Counted from the first letter of the stretch, positions 13,639 through 21,555 are shown. The stretch: 28,257 nt of DNA from Eubacterium sp. CAG:251 (GCA_000436835.1 FR889157.1:63223-91479); one strand, 5' to 3'. The notes: generated by a model from the letters alone, not told the origin. Numbers and translations are program-made.

Positions 13639-14556
13639 TTATATTTCATCAAAATCCGTTTCAATCAGCTTTGCGCTGTCTTTTGGGGAATAAAGCCAAT
13701 ATGATATATGGCTGTCGTTATTGAAATACACAAGCTCTTTGCCCTTTTCGTCATAGTCGTAAGCCTCAACAATTATAAGCTTGATTTTCATTTTCTGCTT
13801 AATTATCGATTTAATGTAAACCGCTACGCTTTGCCCCTCAAACAAGCCGTCCTCAAGCTCGGCAAGCCCTGCCAAATTAGGCATAAGTTCAATGAATACG
13901 CCGTAATCCTCAATGCTTCTTATAACTCCTGTCACCGTTTCACCGGGAGTGAAAAGTTCTGCGTTTTCCTCCCACGTGCCGAGAAGTTCTTTTAGCGAAA
14001 ATGTCAGCTTGTCGCCCTCTCTTTTGCGCAAAACAACCTTTATTTTTTGCCCTTCGCTTAGCCTCTGCCGTGGGTGACTTATTCTTGAAACAGACAGCAT
14101 ATCAATCGGTATAAGTGCATTTATTCCTGCGCCGATATCAATAAAAGCGCCGAATTTTTCAAGATGAGTGACTTTTGCGTCAATGATATCGCCGAGCGCC
14201 AAATTATCCAAAAATTCTTCCTTGCACCTTTTTTGCACGTTTTTTCTTGAAAGTACGGCGCACGTGTTGCCGAAAACGTCACGCTGAAAGCCCATAATGT
14301 TAAAGCAAACGTTTTTCCCGACCTTGGAAATGAGCGCAATATCCCTGACTGTTCCGTCATCTATTCCCAGCGCACCCTCCTCTCGTTGAATAATGCCTCT
14401 TATTGCGCCTAAGTCAATATGTAAATTATGCTCCCTGTCGCAAAGCAGTACCTTGCCCTCGATTATTTCGTTTTTCATCATAGCGTTTTTTATTTCTTCA
14501 ACGCTTTCAAAGGTTTTTTCAAGGCTCTTGCGGCAACCCTCCGGATAAAATTCCAT
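13639..14556 (-). CDS. S1-domain RNA-binding protein
   Basis: A 305-residue cytoplasmic protein with S1-type OB folds. The first is degenerate (about residues 26-100, IIEGKVLLCDREHNLHIDLG). The second is clear (about 120-188, LGDIIDAKVTHLEKFGAFIDIGAGINALIPIDML). The third is also clear (about 203-260, PGETVTGVIRSIEDYGVFIELMPNLAGLAEL). The C-terminal 45 residues are Tyr- and Asp-rich. It is shorter than ribosomal protein S1 and is probably an S1-like translation or RNA-metabolism protein of Clostridia; no precise function can be given. The start at 14556 (AGAGTG upstream) is preferred over a TTG at 14601 that has no ribosome binding site. Repeats fill the 320 bases after its stop. Confidence 0.8.
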   Translation of the reverse strand: MEFYPEGCRKSLEKTFESVEEIKNAMMKNEIIEGKVLLCDREHNLHIDLGAIRGIIQREEGALGIDDGTVRDIALISKVGKNVCFNIMGFQRDVFGNTCAVLSRKNVQKRCKEEFLDNLALGDIIDAKVTHLEKFGAFIDIGAGINALIPIDMLSVSRISHPRQRLSEGQKIKVVLRKREGDKLTFSLKELLGTWEENAELFTPGETVTGVIRSIEDYGVFIELMPNLAGLAELEDGLFEGQSVAVYIKSIIKQKMKIKLIIVEAYDYDEKGKELVYFNNDSHISYWLYSPKDSAKLIETDFDEI

Positions 14557-14629
14557 TTGTTTCACTCTTTTCGATAGTCTTGTAGTTATATTTATATTCA
14601 AATAAGCGCTGTTTTATGATAATATTTTG

Positions 14630-14658
14630 TTGTAAATAATAGGCGATAGTGATATAAT
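14630..14658 (+). promoter_or_regulatory. Promoter of the DUF951-murI-prfA operon
   Basis: TTGTAA (14630-14635) and TATAAT (14653-14658) are 17 bases apart. They lie about 50 bases before the DUF951 start, in the divergent gap with the S1 gene. Confidence 0.7.
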
Positions 14659-14709
14659 GTTTTAAATAATTAATAATATAGTATCTTTAATTTATATAAG
14701 GTGAAAAAT

Positions 14710-14895
14710 ATGCAACTCAAACTCGGTGATATTGTTGTGATGAAAAAAGCGCACCCTTGCGGTTCAAAGGAATTTGAAATAACAAGGCTCGGAGTTGACT
14801 ATAAGCTCAGGTGCACAGGCTGTGGCAGAGAGGTTATGATTCCGAGAATTAAAGCAGATAAAAGCATTAAGGTGGTCAAAAGCGATGAAAAATAG
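14710..14895 (+). CDS. DUF951 family small zinc-ribbon-like protein
   Basis: A 61-residue protein of the DUF951 (YyzM) family of Firmicutes; its function is unknown. It starts MQLKLGDIVVMKKAHPCGSKEFEI and carries CTGC before GREVMIPRIK. With the earlier Cys this gives three cysteines (CGS and CxxC) that could hold zinc. The start at 14710 follows AAGGTG; an in-frame GTG at 14701 falls inside that ribosome binding site. Its last 11 bases overlap the start of murI, so the two are translationally coupled. In many Firmicutes DUF951 lies near chromosome-segregation genes, which is not the case here. Confidence 0.9.
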   Translation: MQLKLGDIVVMKKAHPCGSKEFEITRLGVDYKLRCTGCGREVMIPRIKADKSIKVVKSDEK

Positions 14896-15661
14896 TGCCC
14901 CTATCGGCTTTCTTGATTCGGGAATAGGCGGAAGCACTGTGCTTATAAAAAGTCTTTCCGTTTTGCCGAATGAAAACTATGTGTTTTTCAGCGATTCTGC
15001 CAATTGCCCCTACGGCGATAAAAGTGACGATGAAATTATTGAACGCTGCGATAAAATCGTTTCGTTTCTTATTAAAAATTACGGCTGCAAGGCAATAGTT
15101 ATTGCGTGCAATACGGCTTCTGCCAAGGCTTCGGCTTATCTTAGGGAAAAATATTCTCTGCCGATAATTGCAATTGAGCCGGCATATAAAATGGTGTATG
15201 ACCAAAATCCCGACGGCTTTACGCTTGTAATGGCAACCAAGGGTACGCTTGAAAGCGAAAAATTCCATAAACTTTATTATAAATATAATAACCACAAAAC
15301 GGCGCTTATTGCCTGCGTCGGTCTTGCGGATATTATTGAGCACGGCACAAAGGAGGAGCTTTGCGATTATCTTGATAAAACGCTTGATGAATATAAGGGC
15401 AAAGCGCAAAATGTTGTTTTGGGTTGTACTCATTATCCACTTGCAAAAAAGGAAATTAAAAACACTTTGGGCAACGTCGAGTTTTTTGACGGTGCAAACG
15501 GTGTAAGCAGGCAGCTTAACAGAGTGCTTGAAGAAAAAGATTTAATAAGCGACGCCAAAGATAAGGGAAATATAACCTTTATTGATTCAAGTTGTGACGA
15601 AAAAATAAGAGAAGAAAAGAAAAAGAGATTTTTTAATATTGTAAGTGAGGAAGAGATATGA
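14885..15661 (+). CDS. murI: Glutamate racemase
   Basis: Converts L- to D-glutamate for peptidoglycan peptides, without a cofactor. The 258-residue protein has the N-terminal IGFLDSGIGGSTVL with Asp11, the first catalytic Cys75 in IACNTAS, and the second, Cys181, in LGCTHYP. It overlaps DUF951 by 11 bases and prfA by four (ATGA). The middle and end are Lys-rich and slightly divergent (for example ALIACVGLADIIEHG), but all catalytic positions are kept. Confidence 0.95.
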   Translation: MKNSAPIGFLDSGIGGSTVLIKSLSVLPNENYVFFSDSANCPYGDKSDDEIIERCDKIVSFLIKNYGCKAIVIACNTASAKASAYLREKYSLPIIAIEPAYKMVYDQNPDGFTLVMATKGTLESEKFHKLYYKYNNHKTALIACVGLADIIEHGTKEELCDYLDKTLDEYKGKAQNVVLGCTHYPLAKKEIKNTLGNVEFFDGANGVSRQLNRVLEEKDLISDAKDKGNITFIDSSCDEKIREEKKKRFFNIVSEEEI

Positions 15662-16734
15662 TAGAAAAATTGCAAGAGGTTGAAAACAGATTTGAGGAAG
15701 TAAACGAGCTTGTTTGCAATCCCGATATCGTTTGTGACCAAGAAAAATATACTAAGCTTATGCGTGAGCTTAAGCATTTAACCCCTGTTGTTGAAAAATT
15801 TAGGGAATATAAAAAGGCTAAGGCAAGTGAGGAGGAGTCACGTGCAATGCTTGATGAGGGCGGAATGGACGCTGATTTTGCCCAGATGGTTAAAGAGGAA
15901 TACGAGCAAAGCCGAGAGGATATGGAAAGAATTGAGGAGGAGCTTAAGGTTCTTCTTTTGCCACGTGACCCTAACGATGATAAAAACGTAATTATTGAAA
16001 TCCGTGGCGGTGCAGGAGGAGAGGAAAGCGCACTTTTTGCAGGTGTTCTTTTCAGAATGTACTCGATGTATGCCGAGTCAAAGGGTTTTAAAACAGAGAT
16101 ATTAAATGCTAATGAAACGGGGCTTGGCGGATATAAGGAAATCAGCTTTTCCGTTGAGGGCGACGGCGCATATTCCCGCTTTAAGTTTGAATCGGGTGTT
16201 CACCGTGTTCAGCGTGTACCCGAAACCGAAAGTCAGGGCAGAATACATACCTCCACCACAACGGTAGCGGTTTTGCCGGAGGCTGAGGACGTCGATTTTG
16301 AGATTAATCCTAAGGATTTGCAGATAGACACATTCCGTTCGTCGGGCGCAGGCGGCCAGCATATTAACAAAACATCATCTGCCATTCGTATTACCCATAT
16401 TCCGACGGGAACAGTTGTTGAATGTCAGGACGAAAGAAGCCAGCATAAAAACAAGGAAAAAGCGCTTAAAGTTTTGCGTTCCCGTCTTTATGATGCTGAA
16501 AAAGCTAAGCACGATGCAGAGATTGCAGGCGAAAGAAAGGCGCAGGTCGGCACAGGCGATAGAAGCGAGAGAATAAGAACATATAACTATCCGCAGGGCA
16601 GAGTGTCCGACCACAGAATAGGGCTTACTCTTTATAAGCTTGAGCAGTTTTTAAACGGCGATATGGATGAAATGATAGATGCGCTTATTACTGCCGATAC
16701 TGCCGAAAAGCTTAAGGCACAGGGCGAAGAATAA
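15658..16734 (+). CDS. prfA: Peptide chain release factor 1
   Basis: Recognises UAA and UAG stop codons and triggers peptide release. The 358-residue protein has the universal GGQ (residues 232-234) in SSGAGGQHINKTSSAIR. It also has the RF1-type GGAGGEESALFAGVLFRMY and VHRVQRVPETESQGRIHTST, and a C terminus with TYNYPQGRVSDHRIGLT. It is RF1 rather than RF2, because there is no programmed frameshift and the RF1 motifs are intact. The ATG overlaps murI by four bases. The methyltransferase gene prmC, which modifies the GGQ glutamine and often follows prfA, is not next to it. Confidence 0.96.
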   Translation: MIEKLQEVENRFEEVNELVCNPDIVCDQEKYTKLMRELKHLTPVVEKFREYKKAKASEEESRAMLDEGGMDADFAQMVKEEYEQSREDMERIEEELKVLLLPRDPNDDKNVIIEIRGGAGGEESALFAGVLFRMYSMYAESKGFKTEILNANETGLGGYKEISFSVEGDGAYSRFKFESGVHRVQRVPETESQGRIHTSTTTVAVLPEAEDVDFEINPKDLQIDTFRSSGAGGQHINKTSSAIRITHIPTGTVVECQDERSQHKNKEKALKVLRSRLYDAEKAKHDAEIAGERKAQVGTGDRSERIRTYNYPQGRVSDHRIGLTLYKLEQFLNGDMDEMIDALITADTAEKLKAQGEE

Positions 16735-16752
16735 TTATTTCAGAGGTAAAGT

Positions 16753-17520
16753 ATGTCAATTAAACAAGGCGAATATTTAAAAAAATTAAGAAACGGTAAA
16801 GGCATAAGCCAAGACGCTCTCGGTGAAGCACTCGGTATTTCACGTCAATCCGTTTCAAAATGGGAGCAGGGCAATTCCACTCCCGATATTGATAATATAG
16901 GCAAGCTTGCCGAATTTTACGGCGTGTCTATTGATTCGATTGTTAAAGGCGAGGCTGACGAAGCAAAGGAAAACGAACAGTCAGAGGAAAGCGAAGAAGC
17001 AAAAGCTGTGAATGAGCTGATAGATGAATTTGAGGGCAAGGAAGAGCCTGAGAATAAAAAGGCAGAAGAAAGAAAATTTGATATGCCGCTTTCCGCTCCT
17101 GAGCCGTCGCTTAAGGAAAAGGAACTTTTAAAAGAGCAAAAGGATGAAAAATATATTCTCGAAAGAGAAAAAGAACGTGAAGAAAGAAAAAAGGAAAAGA
17201 AAAGGCGAAGCTGGCTTTTCCCGTCCTATCCCATTCTTGCGGTTATTGCATATTGCTTAATCGGTGTATTTCTCGGCGCAAACGGCTGGAAAATCGGATG
17301 GATTGTTCTTTTGACAATTCCTCTTTTTTATACTGGCATAATAGCGATTGAAAAGAAAAAGCCTGTCATTTTTTGCTATCCCGTTTTGGTGCTTATTGTA
17401 TTTCTTCTTTTGGGATTTGCAAAAAGCTTGTGGCACCCTGCGTGGATTCTTTTCTTAACTATTCCAATTTTTTACATAATTACTGCAAAGGCAGGTAAAC
17501 ATAAGCATAATGGAAACTAA
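16753..17520 (+). CDS. XRE-type HTH regulator with four C-terminal membrane helices
   Basis: A 255-residue protein in three parts. Residues 1-66 are an XRE/Cro helix-turn-helix (YLKKLRNGKGISQDALGEAL, ISRQSVSKWEQGNSTPDI). Residues 67-150 are a highly charged linker, first acidic, then Lys/Arg/Glu-rich and probably helical. Residues 155-245 hold four hydrophobic segments (about 155-175, 179-198, 204-222, 229-245). The second and fourth are related in sequence (WIVLLTIPLFY and WILFLTIPIFY), which suggests a duplicated two-helix unit. It is likely a membrane-tethered DNA-binding protein; targets and signal are unknown. It lies 18 bases after prfA and overlaps the Sua5-CoaE gene by 11 bases. Confidence 0.85.
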   Translation: MSIKQGEYLKKLRNGKGISQDALGEALGISRQSVSKWEQGNSTPDIDNIGKLAEFYGVSIDSIVKGEADEAKENEQSEESEEAKAVNELIDEFEGKEEPENKKAEERKFDMPLSAPEPSLKEKELLKEQKDEKYILEREKEREERKKEKKRRSWLFPSYPILAVIAYCLIGVFLGANGWKIGWIVLLTIPLFYTGIIAIEKKKPVIFCYPVLVLIVFLLLGFAKSLWHPAWILFLTIPIFYIITAKAGKHKHNGN

Positions 17521-19081
17521 AGTATTATCAACAAATGATGAGGATATAGCCCTTGCGGGTAAACTCCTTGCAAACGGCGGGCTTGTTGCGTTTCCTACAG
17601 AAACAGTTTACGGCTTGGGTGCGAATGCGCTCAATGAGGACGCCGTCAAAAATATTTATAAGGCTAAGGGCAGGCCGAGCGATAATCCGCTTATTGTTCA
17701 TATTGCAAATAAAGAGGACATCATTCCTTTGGTTAAAGAGGTCACGCCTAAGGCGCAGGCACTTATTGATGCCTTTTTCCCCGGCCCGCTTACAATAATT
17801 TTGCCAAAGAGCGATTTGATAGGCAAGGTTGTCAGCGGCGGTCTTGATACGGTTGCCGTTCGTATGCCGATAAATGAGGTTGCAAATAAGGTGATTAAGG
17901 CAGCAGGCTGTCCCATTGCCGCACCGAGTGCCAATACCTCCGGCTTGCCGTCGCCTACAAGAGCAAAATATGTTATTGACGATATGTCAGGCAAGATTGA
18001 GGCAATCATTGACGGCGGCGATTGCGAATTTGGCGTTGAATCAACCGTTATCACTCTTGCAACCGATATTCCCACGGTTTTGCGTCCGGGCGCAGTTACT
18101 AAGGAAATGCTTGAGGGTGTAATAGGCGAGGTCGAGGTTGCAAATGCCGTGCTTCACGGAATGAAAGATAACGAAACGGCGGCTTCCCCCGGTATGAAAT
18201 ATAAGCACTATGCCCCAAAGGCAAGGGTGGTTATTGTTGATGCCGACCGTAAGACTTACGAGGATTTTGTCAATAATCAAAAGGGCGCATTTGCGCTTTG
18301 TTTTGATGAGGACGAGGTCAGCGTGCCGAGAGTCAATTTTGGAAGCGAAAACGACGATTTATCGCAGGCGAGGGAGCTTTTTGACGCACTCAGACGTCTT
18401 GACGAAATGGGAGCAAAGACAGTGTATGCCCGTATTCCGCATACAACGGGTGTCGGAATGGCGGTTTACAACCGTCTTATCCGTGCGGCGGCATTCACGG
18501 TTATTGATTTGACTAAACCGTTTACTCTCGGTTTAACAGGTCAGTCGGGCGCAGGCAAAAGCTATATATGCAAGAAGCTTAAAGAACGTGGCTTTAATAT
18601 TATAGACTGCGACGAGGTTGTTAAAAATATTTATGATACCGACGAAGCCTTGGTTAAATCTCTTTGCGCCCAATTCGGCGATATAATGACAGACGGTAAA
18701 GTTGACAGGAAAAAGCTCGGTAATATTGTGTTTAATGATAAATCTAAGCTTGAAAGGCTTAATGAACTTGTTCACCCGGCTGTTATTGACAGGTGTGTGT
18801 CGCTTTCAACTCTTTTGAGCGTTCTTGACGCACCCCAGCTTTTTGAGGCGGGTGCGCAGGATAAATGTTTTAAAACGATTGCCGTTTTGGCTGACGAAAA
18901 AACAAGATTAAAGCGCATAATTAAGCGTGATAATATCAGCGAAAAAGCGGCAAAAAGCAGGCTTTCCTCTCAATTTAGCGAGGATTATTTCAAAGCCAAT
19001 TGCGACTTTGTGATTTATAATAATGACGGTAATGATATTGACCGAGAAATTGATGACATTCTTCATTCTCTCGGATTTTAA
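17510..19081 (+). CDS. Fusion of L-threonylcarbamoyladenylate synthase (Sua5) and dephospho-CoA kinase (CoaE)
   Basis: One uninterrupted 523-codon frame joins two enzymes. Residues 1-200 are a YrdC/TsaC domain (LVAFPTETVYGLGANA, KAKGRPSDNPL, PIAAPSANTSG), which makes threonylcarbamoyl-AMP for tRNA t6A37. Residues 226-334 are the Sua5 C-terminal domain, starting ASPGMKYKHYAPKA. From residue 337 a dephospho-CoA kinase follows: P-loop GQSGAGKS (344-351), IIDCDEVVKNIY, LVHPAVIDR, LFEAG and LKRIIKRDNIS. It performs the last step of CoA synthesis. At about 187 residues the kinase part is slightly short but has all main motifs. No Met occurs at the junction, so a separate CoaE start is unlikely. The gene overlaps the XRE gene by 11 bases. 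Confidence 0.9.
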   Translation: METKVLSTNDEDIALAGKLLANGGLVAFPTETVYGLGANALNEDAVKNIYKAKGRPSDNPLIVHIANKEDIIPLVKEVTPKAQALIDAFFPGPLTIILPKSDLIGKVVSGGLDTVAVRMPINEVANKVIKAAGCPIAAPSANTSGLPSPTRAKYVIDDMSGKIEAIIDGGDCEFGVESTVITLATDIPTVLRPGAVTKEMLEGVIGEVEVANAVLHGMKDNETAASPGMKYKHYAPKARVVIVDADRKTYEDFVNNQKGAFALCFDEDEVSVPRVNFGSENDDLSQARELFDALRRLDEMGAKTVYARIPHTTGVGMAVYNRLIRAAAFTVIDLTKPFTLGLTGQSGAGKSYICKKLKERGFNIIDCDEVVKNIYDTDEALVKSLCAQFGDIMTDGKVDRKKLGNIVFNDKSKLERLNELVHPAVIDRCVSLSTLLSVLDAPQLFEAGAQDKCFKTIAVLADEKTRLKRIIKRDNISEKAAKSRLSSQFSEDYFKANCDFVIYNNDGNDIDREIDDILHSLGF

Positions 19082-19110
19082 TAAAAATAATTTTCAGAAA
19101 GGTGATAAAA

Positions 19111-20511
19111 ATGAGCGAAAAAGCAAAAGAATTGCAAAAAAAGCTTTTTAACAAAAAAGAAAACGGCGTAGATTTTATGAGCGATGAAGAGCTTAAGGCT
19201 TGCGACGATTTCTGCGAGGGATACAAAAAATTCCTCTTTGAAAATAAGACGGAAAGGGAATTTGCCGCATCGGCACTTAAGCTTGCACAGGAACACGGCT
19301 TTACAGAATTTGATAAATTCGGCAAGGCACTTGAGCCGGGCGACAAGGTTTATTATTTCAACAGGGAAAAGGCAATTATTCTTGCAGTCAAGGGTAAAAG
19401 ACCTATTTGTGACGGTGTAAGAATCAGCGCTGCTCATATTGATTCCCCACGTCTTGATTTAAAGCAGTGCCCTGTTTATGAGGATGGAAATCTCGGATTT
19501 TTCAAAACTCACTACTACGGCGGAATTAAAAAATATCAGTGGACAGCTATTCCGCTTTCTCTCCACGGCAGAATTTGCAAAAATGACGGCACGTATGTTG
19601 ACGTTAAAGTAGGCGAGGACCCGGCTGACCCTAAGTTTTGCATTACGGATATTCTTCCTCATCTCGGCGCAGAGCAAATGTCAAGAAAAGCAAACGAGAT
19701 TGTTAAGGGCGAGGAACTTAATGTTGTTATTGGCTCACGTCCGTTTAAGGATGACGAGGTAAGCGAAAAGATTAAGCTTAATCTTCTCAACATTCTTTTT
19801 GAAAAGTACGGCATTGTTGAAAGAGATTTTCTTTCTGCCGAGCTTGAACTTGTGCCGGCATTTTCGGTTGACGATATCGGCTTTGACAGAAGCTTAATCG
19901 GCGGCTACGGCCATGATGACCGTGTTTGCTCATACCCTGCTCTTCAGGCAATTCTTGATATTGACGAAGTACCGGAGTATACCGCTTTGACCGTTCTTAC
20001 CGATAAAGAGGAAACAGGTTCTGACGGCAACACAGGTCTTAATTCAAGTTATCTTAAATATTTTGTTGAGGATTTGGCAAGGCTTGAGGGCTATGAGGGC
20101 AGAGATGTTCTTTCTAATTCTAAGTGCCTTTCAGCTGACGTTAATGCCGCATTTGACCCAACATGGTCAACTCCTTTTGAAAAAAATAATTCCTCATTCA
20201 TTAACGAGGGTGTTTGCGTAACCAAGTTTACTGGTGCAAGAGGCAAGGGCGGCACGTCAGATGCTTCTGCCGAATATGTAAGCTTTGTTAAAAATCTTCT
20301 TGAATCAAACGGAGTTTTGTGGCAGAGCGGCGAGCTTGGCAAGGTTGACGCAGGCGGCGGCGGAACCGTTGCTATGTATATTGCAAACCTCAATGTTGAC
20401 GTTATCGACGTTGGTGTGCCAGTTCTTTCCATGCATTCTCCTTACGAGATTGTCAGCAAGATAGATACGTATATGGCGTATAAGGCATTTAAGGTTTTCT
20501 TTACTAAATAG
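19111..20511 (+). CDS. M18 family aspartyl aminopeptidase
   Basis: A 466-residue cytosolic metallopeptidase that removes N-terminal acidic or neutral residues from peptides. Family motifs are complete. Metal-ligand His lies in ISAAHIDSPRLDLK, Asp in GGYGHDDRVCSYPAL, the Glu-Glu pair in LTDKEETGSDG, Asp in LSADVNAAFDPTW, and the final His in VPVLSMHSPYEI. The glycine-rich KVDAGGGGTVA is also typical. The start at 19111 is chosen because AAAGGTGAT lies just upstream; the GTG at 19102 is part of that site. It lies 29 bases after the Sua5-CoaE gene and closes this run of genes. Confidence 0.93.
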   Translation: MSEKAKELQKKLFNKKENGVDFMSDEELKACDDFCEGYKKFLFENKTEREFAASALKLAQEHGFTEFDKFGKALEPGDKVYYFNREKAIILAVKGKRPICDGVRISAAHIDSPRLDLKQCPVYEDGNLGFFKTHYYGGIKKYQWTAIPLSLHGRICKNDGTYVDVKVGEDPADPKFCITDILPHLGAEQMSRKANEIVKGEELNVVIGSRPFKDDEVSEKIKLNLLNILFEKYGIVERDFLSAELELVPAFSVDDIGFDRSLIGGYGHDDRVCSYPALQAILDIDEVPEYTALTVLTDKEETGSDGNTGLNSSYLKYFVEDLARLEGYEGRDVLSNSKCLSADVNAAFDPTWSTPFEKNNSSFINEGVCVTKFTGARGKGGTSDASAEYVSFVKNLLESNGVLWQSGELGKVDAGGGGTVAMYIANLNVDVIDVGVPVLSMHSPYEIVSKIDTYMAYKAFKVFFTK

Positions 20512-20520
20512 GATTTAAAG

Positions 20521-20578
20521 CGGGCTGACAATGTCAGCCCCTACGACGTCGAAAGAAACTTCGTGTTTGAATAAATTT
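20521..20578 (-). repeat. GTAGGGGC-type palindromic repeat, copy C (inverted)
   Basis: A 58-base element in reverse orientation. Its hairpin arms are GGGCTGAC (20522-20529) and GTCAGCCC (20533-20540) with loop AAT, followed by the same extended flank as copy B. Two of the four differing arm positions replace two base pairs by two others, so the stem is preserved. It lies between the aminopeptidase stop and its terminator. Confidence 0.85.
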
Positions 20579-20579
20579 A

Positions 20580-20611
20580 GAAAAGGCAGGAGTTTTCTCT
20601 TGCCTTTTTGT
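20580..20611 (+). terminator. Intrinsic terminator after the aminopeptidase gene
   Basis: AAAAGGCAGGAG and CTCTTGCCTTTT (within 20581-20609) pair over 12 bp with one G-T wobble and loop TTTT, ending in a T-run. It lies downstream of repeat copy C and about 25 bases before the asparaginase-like start. Confidence 0.85.
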
Positions 20612-20633
20612 GACGCAACGGGGAATTGATATT

Positions 20634-21437
20634 ATGAAAATTTTGATTATTTCAACAGGCGGAACGATTGCGAGCAAAAAAGACGATAATATTCATCTTG
20701 ACGCACCGTTTAAGGTAGTCCATTTTGCCGATGAAAATTTAATAAAGGGTGTTGAACTTTCGTTTTCCTGCCCTTATACGATTTTGTCGGAAAATATGGA
20801 TTTTTCGCATTTGCAAAGCCTTGTTGACGAGATAAAAGAGAGCGACAGCGATAATATTATCATTCTTCACGGCTCAGACACGCTGGCTTTTACTTCGTCG
20901 TTTATAGCAAATCTTTTTTGGGATAAAAATATTGTGCTAACCGCCTCCGATAAGCCGATTGAGGATAATTCGGCTAACGGAATTTCTAATTTTAATGAGG
21001 CGCTGAGGCACATAAAAAAAGGCGAAAAGGGCGTTTTTGTAAGCTACGACGGCATTTTCCCCGCAGACACAATAACGAGCGCCGACGGTCTTGATAAATT
21101 CAGGCAGACAGGCAAGGCTCAGCCGAAATTTAAAAATCCCTGCCTTGCGCCAAAGAATATATTGGTAATTAAGCCTTATATTAATATTGATTATAATAAT
21201 TATAATATAGAAAGCGCCGATTTGGTTTTGCACGAGATGTATCACAGCGCAACCGTGCCCGAAAGCGCAAAGGCTTTTGCCAAAAAGTGCAGGCAAAGCG
21301 GTGTACCGTTTTATTTTGTGACTCCCAAGTCCTCGGCTGATTATGAAACCTCGGCAGATATTTCGGATATGATTATTTTTAACACCACGCTTGAAAATGC
21401 ATTTGCGAGATTTAATATTTCGCAAGCGGGCGATTAA
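20634..21437 (+). CDS. Asparaginase-like protein (short)
   Basis: A 267-residue cytoplasmic asparaginase/glutaminase-fold protein; typical type I or II enzymes have about 320-350 residues. The first catalytic motif is intact at the N terminus (ISTGGTIASK, Thr11). The second is ILHGSDTLAF, with Ser81 in place of the usual Thr before Asp82. A PVVLTGSQRP-like segment is present as NIVLTASDKPI, and FVSYDGIFPADTITSADG also fits. The C-terminal domain is compact (NILVIKPYINIDY to NTTLENAFARF). The last codons and the stop lie inside a palindromic repeat. The start at 20634 gives the canonical MKILIISTGGT; a GTG at 20610 would add eight residues. Asparaginase activity is plausible but unproven. Confidence 0.8.
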   Translation: MKILIISTGGTIASKKDDNIHLDAPFKVVHFADENLIKGVELSFSCPYTILSENMDFSHLQSLVDEIKESDSDNIIILHGSDTLAFTSSFIANLFWDKNIVLTASDKPIEDNSANGISNFNEALRHIKKGEKGVFVSYDGIFPADTITSADGLDKFRQTGKAQPKFKNPCLAPKNILVIKPYINIDYNNYNIESADLVLHEMYHSATVPESAKAFAKKCRQSGVPFYFVTPKSSADYETSADISDMIIFNTTLENAFARFNISQAGD

Positions 21438-21498
21438 TAATCGCCCCTACGATATTCGTTTCATTTTAGATAACGTAGGGGCGACCATCGGTCGCCCG
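21427..21498. repeat. Inverted pair of GTAGGGGC-type palindromic repeats, copies D1 and D2
   Basis: D1 (21428-21446, reverse orientation) has arms GGGCGATT and AATCGCCC with loop AAT. D2 (21479-21497, forward) has arms GGGCGACC and GGTCGCCC with loop ATC. They face each other across about 30 bases bounded by CCTACG and CGTAGG, like a miniature inverted-repeat element. The asparaginase-like stop codon (21435-21437) lies in D1. Confidence 0.85.
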
Positions 21499-21519
21499 AA
21501 TAATACGTATAAAAATATC

Positions 21520-21548
21520 TTGACAAGTGTTTTTTAACATGCTAAAAT
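21520..21548 (+). promoter_or_regulatory. trp operon promoter
   Basis: TTGACA (21520-21525), a 17-base spacer and TAAAAT (21543-21548) make a near-perfect sigma-A promoter. Transcription should begin near 21555, just before the T-box leader. Confidence 0.88.
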
Positions 21549-21555
21549 GTCTTTA

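Noticed and set aside
14876..15433. 185-codon minus-strand ORF
   Set aside because: It lies wholly antisense to murI, whose family motifs are complete; the translated product is low-complexity and lacks recognisable motifs.
18518..19081. Separate coaE gene after a frameshifted sua5
   Set aside because: The frame is continuous, no Met or ribosome binding site lies at the domain junction, and both domains are intact.
20937..21425. 162-codon minus-strand ORF
   Set aside because: Antisense to the asparaginase-like gene and Ile/Ala-rich in the way reverse frames of this AT-rich DNA are.
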